Source: Odontesthes bonariensis
Lineage: Eukaryota > Chordata > Actinopteri > Atheriniformes > Atherinopsidae
DNA length: 64,000 bases
Assembly: GCF_027942865.1 (NCBI RefSeq)
Contig: NC_134516.1
Coordinates: forward strand, 26,105,822 to 26,169,821
Reading direction: 5' to 3'
Shown: one piece after another, positions 63,342 through 64,000 of the stretch
Position numbering within the stretch: the first letter of the stretch is position 1
How the letters are laid out: each line of letters starts with the position of its first letter
Translations under genes and position numbers: made by a program
The notes under the pieces: generated by a model
Databases searched by the model: none
The model's input: only the letters and a program-made list of their open reading frames with translations
Told to the model about the DNA's origin: nothing

Positions 63342-63919
63342 ATGAAAGTCCTGTTGAATGCTATGACCGGGATGTCTCGCATGGTGGCCAGCACCGTGGA
63401 TACGGTCGTGGAGAGGGTGCTGGAGGGAATGGACCAGATTCGCTAGGTTGGAGGCAAGATGGCCGTCGAGAACGGACTGAAGTTACATTCCAGAGAAGTT
63501 GAAGAGCGCACCCCCAAGAGAAGGCGGATACAGAATCCGAAAATCGCGGTAAGAGTAGGTTATTGACTGTGGCTTTAGGCTAAACTCAACTTAATTGTGT
63601 CCATCACGTGAAAACCAGTGTGAGTTGCTTTATTTAAAAAAATGAATTTCGTGTTTTCAATTTATAGGAAGCAGTTCGCCGCCTGCATAACTCACCGTGG
63701 CATTATAATCCAGATCAAGGGTAAGAATAAGTGAATGTTCTCCCAATATCTAGTTGAGTTGGACCCGATGTTACGTTAATGCAGTTTTTTTTTATTAACC
63801 ATAGGCCTGTTGTTTTTACAGGCTACTGTCACCTCACAATATGGATGTAACGAGTCGCTTGAAGGAGGCGGTGTCAAACAGTCCGAACTTCAGAGAGGCA
63901 GACGGGGACACTATCGAGG
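63342..63919 (+). CDS. 5' part of an unrecognised gene, continues beyond the window
   Basis: Exon model: 63333-63548, 63668-63720, 63822-63919, all with GT-AG junctions that keep one frame. Starting at the ATG at 63459 the protein reads MAVENGLKLHSREVEERTPK, RRRIQNPKIA, then EAVRRLHNSPWHYNPDQG, then LLSPHNMDVTSRLKEAVSNS and PNFREADGDTIE, and runs on past the last donor. A basic cluster (TPKRRRIQ) could be a nuclear localisation signal (inference). An earlier ATG at 63342 opens 34 codons (MKVLLNAMTGMSRMVASTVD...) ending at TAG 63444, in the same frame as the later ATG. I chose 63459 because it gives the uninterrupted frame. No domain is recognised. Confidence 0.6.
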
Positions 63920-64000
63920 GTGAGCGGCGCTGACTTTTACCACGGCTGGCACTGACACTTTTAAGCACTGGTCATTTTATTCATTCCTCTTGTTTGTTTT

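Overview
This window is nuclear DNA of a vertebrate, most likely a teleost fish, probably a percomorph (inference). Genes are intron-split with GT-AG junctions and the tRNA genes are eukaryotic with split internal promoter boxes. The repeats are those typical of fish: L2/CR1-type and Tx1-type LINEs, hAT, PIF-Harbinger/HARBI1, ISL2EU, TTAA-target MITEs, and a fossil fish retroviral envelope piece. Nothing bacterial, viral or organellar is present, and there is no CRISPR array or rRNA.

Host genes are few. At 7.99-13.52 kb lie two small secreted-protein genes in tail-to-tail orientation. Gene A is on the + strand (8121-9086, about 193 aa, Gly/Ser/Tyr-rich). Gene B is on the - strand (12114-13463, about 335 aa, with a repeated Ala/Gln/Val/Pro-rich block). 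Both have a TATA box, a tiny first exon ending in phase 2, a second exon carrying most of the signal peptide and ending in phase 1, and a low-complexity third exon. I infer that they are diverged paralogues; their function is unknown. At the right end (63342-63919) the first three coding exons of an unrecognised gene run off the window. A broken C2H2 zinc-finger segment lies at 60.6-61.1 kb.

The dominant theme is tRNA genes carried in duplicated cassettes. There is a tRNA-Lys at 4 kb with an inverted, severed copy at 62 kb. Six tRNA-Thr copies lie in two duplicated blocks (14.55-17.64 and 31.98-34.76 kb). Nineteen tRNA-Ser copies form a 7.2-kb tandem array of about 386-bp units (20.05-27.29 kb) that mixes UGA and AGA anticodons. 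A Val-Gln-Asp-like cassette is duplicated in tandem at 29.6-31.45 kb, with a partial inverted copy at 61.1-61.5 kb. A smaller Ser-Ala remnant lies at 40.4-41.9 kb. Each block is joined to the next through transposon sequence: a HARBI1 element at the left edge of the serine array and a hAT transposase at its right edge.

From 41.9 to 55.35 kb the DNA is a macrosatellite of roughly 2-kb units. Each unit holds a 39-bp minisatellite, and four of the five hold a conserved exon-like reading frame on the - strand. One unit is interrupted by a 4.8-kb block of LINE pieces, simple repeats and a MITE. The rest (34.8-39.4 kb and 55.3-60.6 kb) is mostly fossil transposons nested in one another. Several insertions can be dated relative to each other because an empty site is preserved in a duplicate copy within the window.
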